The position numbers and the translations under genes are program-made. This document shows positions 60,730 through 64,000 of a DNA stretch of 64,000 nucleotides, piece by piece; the stretch's first letter is position 1; every line of letters begins with the position of its first letter. The notes under the pieces are model-generated. The model did no database searches, was not told the DNA's origin, and saw nothing but the letters and a program-made list of their open reading frames with translations. The DNA is from Phlebiopsis flavidoalba (Eukaryota > Basidiomycota > Agaricomycetes > Polyporales > Phanerochaetaceae), in NCBI GenBank assembly GCA_035772785.1, contig JAOCPU010000015.1:186001-250000 (forward strand). The letters run 5' to 3'.

Positions 60730-62236
60730 ATGTCAACGATTTGGCACCAGCAGGCTCCCGAGCCTAAGACTAAACTTGGCCGACACAGATCTCTCGGGCC
60801 TCTCGCAGGATTCCATGTATCGCCGATACAGCTTGGTGCTATGAGCATTGGGGACAAGTGGAATGAGGTCGGCATGGTCTCGATGGACAAGAAAAGCAGC
60901 TTTGAGCTGCTCGACGCATACTACGATGCTGGCGGGTAACTTCCATAGACACTGCCAATGCTTAGTATGTGCTTTACTCCTCGTTGTTACGCGAGTTCGT
61001 GTGCTAACGCCTCGCATAGTCAAGACGGGTCGTCTGAGGAATTTATCGGCTAGAGTGGCTGGAGACTCGAGGGAATCGTGAGCAAATAGTTGTGGTGGCT
61101 ACCAAGGTGCGCACTCACGGTGTTCTCTGTGCAGATCTACTTAGGCGAAAAAATCAACAGTACTCTACCAACTACATGCGTCGAGCGACCCCAGAAGAGA
61201 TTGCACAGAAGACGCATTACGCCGGAAATAACATGAAGGCCCTCCACAACTCTGTAAACGCCTCGCTCAAGAAGCTGCGCACGCGACTATATCGACATTC
61301 TCTACCTCCATTGGTGGGACTATACATTGCGGCGTTGAAGAAATCATGAAATGGCCTCCCATCACCTTGTCGGCTCAGGGAAAGGTGCTTTACCTCGGTG
61401 TATCGGATTACGCCCGGCTTGTGTGTGGGTTGTCGCCAAAAGCAAACACTTATGCTCGCATGGCGCGGTAACGGAAGACGCCGTTCGTCATTTATCAAGG
61501 TGCGTGGAGTATCATGCAACGCGACTTCGAACGGGATATTCTGCCAATGGCCATAGCCGAGGGTAAGCTCACGCAGCTATCGTGGAGTCTGTATGCTCAG
61601 CTTCATCTCACCAGGCATGGCGCTGTCTCCATGGAACGTACTAGCAGGAGGAAAGATCCGCACAGACGCAGAGGAACAACGGCGCCTTGAGTCCGGTGAA
61701 GGTGGTCGGGATACGAATGCCCAAACAATTTCACCGACTGGATGCGCAGTGAGAAGAGCGCGAAGTTTGTCTTACATTGGAAAAAGATTGCGGCCGAAAT
61801 AGGAGCGAAAAATAATCACCTCTTGTAAGCTAGTATTCAAGTGCGTATGGCGATGGAGGCGTAACCTGACGAGAACTGCAGTTGCCATTGCGTGGGTCAT
61901 GGCAAAAAGCCCCATAACGTGTTCCCTATTATCGGAGGGCGCAAAATCGAGCATCTGCACCAGAACATTGAAGCACTCGAAATACGTTCTATCTTCTGCT
62001 CAATTAAGGCACTGGACGACGTGGTTCCATTTGACAAAAGGCTTTCCCGTTCAATTACTTTGTGAGCCACTCCTGATATTGTACACTAGTGACGTCAGAC
62101 TGATATCCTTTGCCTATTGCGTGAATAGGGAGATGGGTCCGGGTTTACAATGAGATCCATAGCTCCGCCCTGACATTTCGACAGATGGCCTGCTCGAGAA
62201 GCAATTCGCATTCGGGGCCCCACAACATCACAATAA
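60730..62236 (+). CDS. AAD: Aryl-alcohol dehydrogenase (aldo-keto reductase), copy 1
   Basis: NADPH-dependent aldo-keto reductase of the AAD group. The start at 60730 opens a clean N-terminal exon: [20 protein letters not shown], then [18 protein letters not shown], with [13 protein letters not shown] ending at 60938. An intron of about 80 bases follows. Later pieces: [13 protein letters not shown] text (61080-61110), [18 protein letters not shown] (about 61159-61213), [20 protein letters not shown] (61223-61282), [17 protein letters not shown] text (about 61289-61335), [10 protein letters not shown] (about 61380-61410), [20 protein letters not shown] (61491-61550), [17 protein letters not shown] (61617-61667), [18 protein letters not shown] where the frame has slipped off the [14 protein letters not shown] block (61897-61950), [18 protein letters not shown] text (62015-62050) and [20 protein letters not shown] with TAA at 62234-62236. 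The N-terminal Asp-Tyr pair of the family catalytic tetrad is in the clean exon. Confidence 0.87.
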
Positions 62237-62239
62237 ATT

Positions 62240-62895
62240 CAGGGACGTTGTACTTCTCACCATGGACCGTGTCCCTGACTGCGAGCTACCCCCAATCCAA
62301 CAATCTAGTTGACTCAACACTCCATCGACGTCCGTCGCGCGCACTACCGTCATGACATTTCTCAGAGTTTGTTTGACATAGCGGCCTTTACCTCGTATCT
62401 TCCTCTGCTAACTTAATAGGTTCTGTTCAAGATGCGAAGCCTTGTCTTCGTCTTGCAGGGACCAGAAGCCACCTTGTGGGTTCCTCAGCTTGATTGTTTA
62501 GCGCTTGCCTTTCTCACGTTTCGGATCTATTGTGGGCTTCAGTTTATGCTCATGTACTGCGTCAGCGGCTTCATAATAGGTCTGATCCAAGTTCTCTAGA
62601 CACGACGCCCACCTAATATCATGGTATCTCTGATGAGAACATGAACGCTGTCCGCAAATTTTGCTTTACCTGACGCGAAGCACGCATTGTAACTCCATCT
62701 AACGGCTCCGAATTACACCGTCAACCCAATACAAAAAAAAATCTCATCTACACGATATATAGCACTTACCAGAAGACCACGTACGATTATATCCTCACTT
62801 CGCCAACGCTCACCAGTCTGCACTTTTCGATAAGAGGCCACCTCTCAATCTCCTTGTCGACAGACTAGACCCATTCACCCAGGCCCTCCTCCGAC
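62240..62895. other. Intergenic region, no gene recognised
   Basis: No coding motif seen. The last part, rich in C and A and without long frames, is the likely promoter of the gene starting at 62900. Confidence 0.5.
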
Positions 62896-62899
62896 AAAT

Positions 62900-63764
62900 A
62901 TGGGCGCAGAAATTTCCAAGTTTATCGAAAGCGTTGAAAATCAAGATGATAAAAAGAAGACCGCTAATGACGCCGGGAAGGAACCTCAACGCTCTGAAGA
63001 CACTATGCGACGTCAAAGCGAAAAGCCTTCTTCGACGAGATCGTTTCTGACACCGCTAGTGCCGGTGCGAAAACTGTTGCCTGTTGACAAGGTCACCCGC
63101 AAAGGATCACCAAACATATTGCAACTTCACGGCAAGGACCCAAAGCAGACTGGAGAAGAGATCAATAATGCGATTGGCTCTTTTGTCAAGGGCGACATTG
63201 TAGGGTTTGCTGAGCCTTTCGTCAGATGATGGAGAGCTCATGGTTATCTTACAGTTACAAGGAATTACTGCGACTAATCTCTACCGCACTCAATAAGCTG
63301 GATCGGAAGCCGTCAGTGCCAACATGAGTGAGCGAAAGGGATACGCGATTGCAGTGGGCCCACTCGGAGGCATCTGTGCGTAGGTCTCATTCTTGAGTTC
63401 TTTTCGCTCAAAAAGGGAATCTGATATATCCTGACTGGTAGATCGAGTCGATTACTTGCTCTACTACTATGAAAGTTCACCTCCGAGGCGATTACCAAAG
63501 TCTGCGAAGAAATGTTGCTCCAGTGCTGGGTTATCTCTTCGGTCAACGTCGAGGCCCTGAACATAAACACTCTTAACGTTATTCTGCAGCAAGGCTACTC
63601 GGCCAAGGAAGGCGAGGACGATGAAGCCTTTCACAAGCGTCTCGATGGACTTTAAGACTCAAGTCATCAAGGAACTCCGAGATGCAGAAGAATTCCGAAG
63701 GGCGGTCCTCAAACGAAACACCGAGGCCGCTCTCAACGCTGCCAATCATATCATCACATTTTGA
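62900..63764 (+). CDS. Hypothetical spliced protein of unknown function
   Basis: The ATG at 62900 opens a 109-codon clean frame: MGAEISKFIESVENQDDKKK, a polar charged segment, then LLPVDKVTRKGSPNILQLHG and EEINNAIGSFVKGDIVGFAE. After one slip, SYKELLRLISTALNKLD continues (63253-63303). An exon reading ERKGYAIAVGPLGGI (63332-63374) is followed by an intron (63380-63440: gtaggtctc...ctggtag). The next exons read VDYLLYYYE, EAITKVCEEMLLQCWVISSV (63488-63547), ALNINTLNVILQQGYSAKEG (63555-63613) and EAFHKRLDGL, then TQVIKELRDAEEFRRAVLKR (63658-63717), NTEAALNAANHII, with a stop near 63764. The GxxxS start could be an N-myristoylation site (inference). I do not recognise the family. No enzyme motif is seen; the C-terminal half is predicted helical. 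Confidence 0.55.
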
Positions 63765-64000
63765 GACGTGGGATAGCTTGCTCTGGAATTCTGAATCCCT
63801 GAAGCAACTGCTGACATGGATGTACGATTATTACTTACGACGAAGGAGGTCGGAGTGGGGGAGTATCAAATGCCAGGAAAGATTGCTTACTATGGGATAT
63901 CAAAATCAAAGATTATGGAAATGTATATACGATTACTTCATCGTGATGTGCTGCCGGCCGTCCTTACCCCCGTCTTGTATCCAATGTTGCCTCATCATCG

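Overview
The window reads as nuclear DNA of a mushroom-forming basidiomycete (Agaricomycetes). Short GT..AG introns of about 45-70 bases break up the recognisable genes. There are four loci of the fungal-type protein kinase (FunK1) family, a family that is expanded in mushrooms, and two aryl-alcohol dehydrogenase genes. The housekeeping genes are of fungal type: ATG1, phosphoinositide phospholipase C, EMC2, RCF1, ribosomal protein eS30, a folate-synthesis gene, exopolyphosphatase and D-lactate dehydrogenase. All names come from reading conserved motifs by eye; no database search was possible.

Nearly every conserved gene is cut by many one- or two-base frame changes, while the amino-acid motifs between the breaks are very well kept. 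The eS30 gene shows this most clearly: its three exons can be followed exactly, but a missing base and an extra base a few codons apart scramble a short conserved segment. The simplest reading is an error-rich sequence (unpolished long reads, say); real decay of the whole locus is the alternative. Gene spans are therefore given as loci, and outer limits are approximate unless a start or stop is named.

Layout. 0.7-2.6 kb: FunK1 copy 1 (-). 5.3-6.7 kb: zinc-type polyol dehydrogenase (+). 6.8-10.6 kb: mobile-element zone, with a 394-bp hairpin element bearing CACTG ends and a 3-bp target duplication, followed by a 3.17-kb element flanked by a 9-bp duplication. The larger element holds long internal inverted repeats, a repeated hairpin module and a probable piece of a GH63 glucosidase gene. 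11.5-14.9 kb: FunK1 copy 2 (-). 16.2-20.0 kb: phospholipase C (-). 23.1-25.7 and 26.4-29.0 kb: FunK1 copies 3 and 4 (+, tandem). 33.4-35.5 kb: D-lactate dehydrogenase (+). 35.9-36.5 kb: RCF1 (+). 40.1-41.2 kb: kinase fragment (+), tail to tail with a FOL1-like folate gene (41.2-42.3 kb, -). 43.0-44.2 kb: EMC2 (+). 44.8-45.1 kb: eS30 (-). 48.4-50.2 kb: FMN-dependent lactate-oxidising enzyme (+). 51.2-52.9 kb: aryl-alcohol dehydrogenase 2 (-). 54.2-57.5 kb: ATG1 (+). 58.0-59.4 kb: exopolyphosphatase (+). 60.7-62.2 kb: aryl-alcohol dehydrogenase 1 (+). 62.9-63.8 kb: unrecognised spliced gene (+).

The genes do not form one pathway. Themes that recur are lactate oxidation (D-lactate dehydrogenase and an FMN enzyme), aromatic alcohol/aldehyde reduction (two related genes on either side of ATG1 and the exopolyphosphatase gene) and the FunK1 kinases. 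About half of the window, notably 2.7-5.2, 20.1-23.0, 29.0-33.3, 36.5-39.3 and 45.2-48.4 kb, shows no gene I can name.
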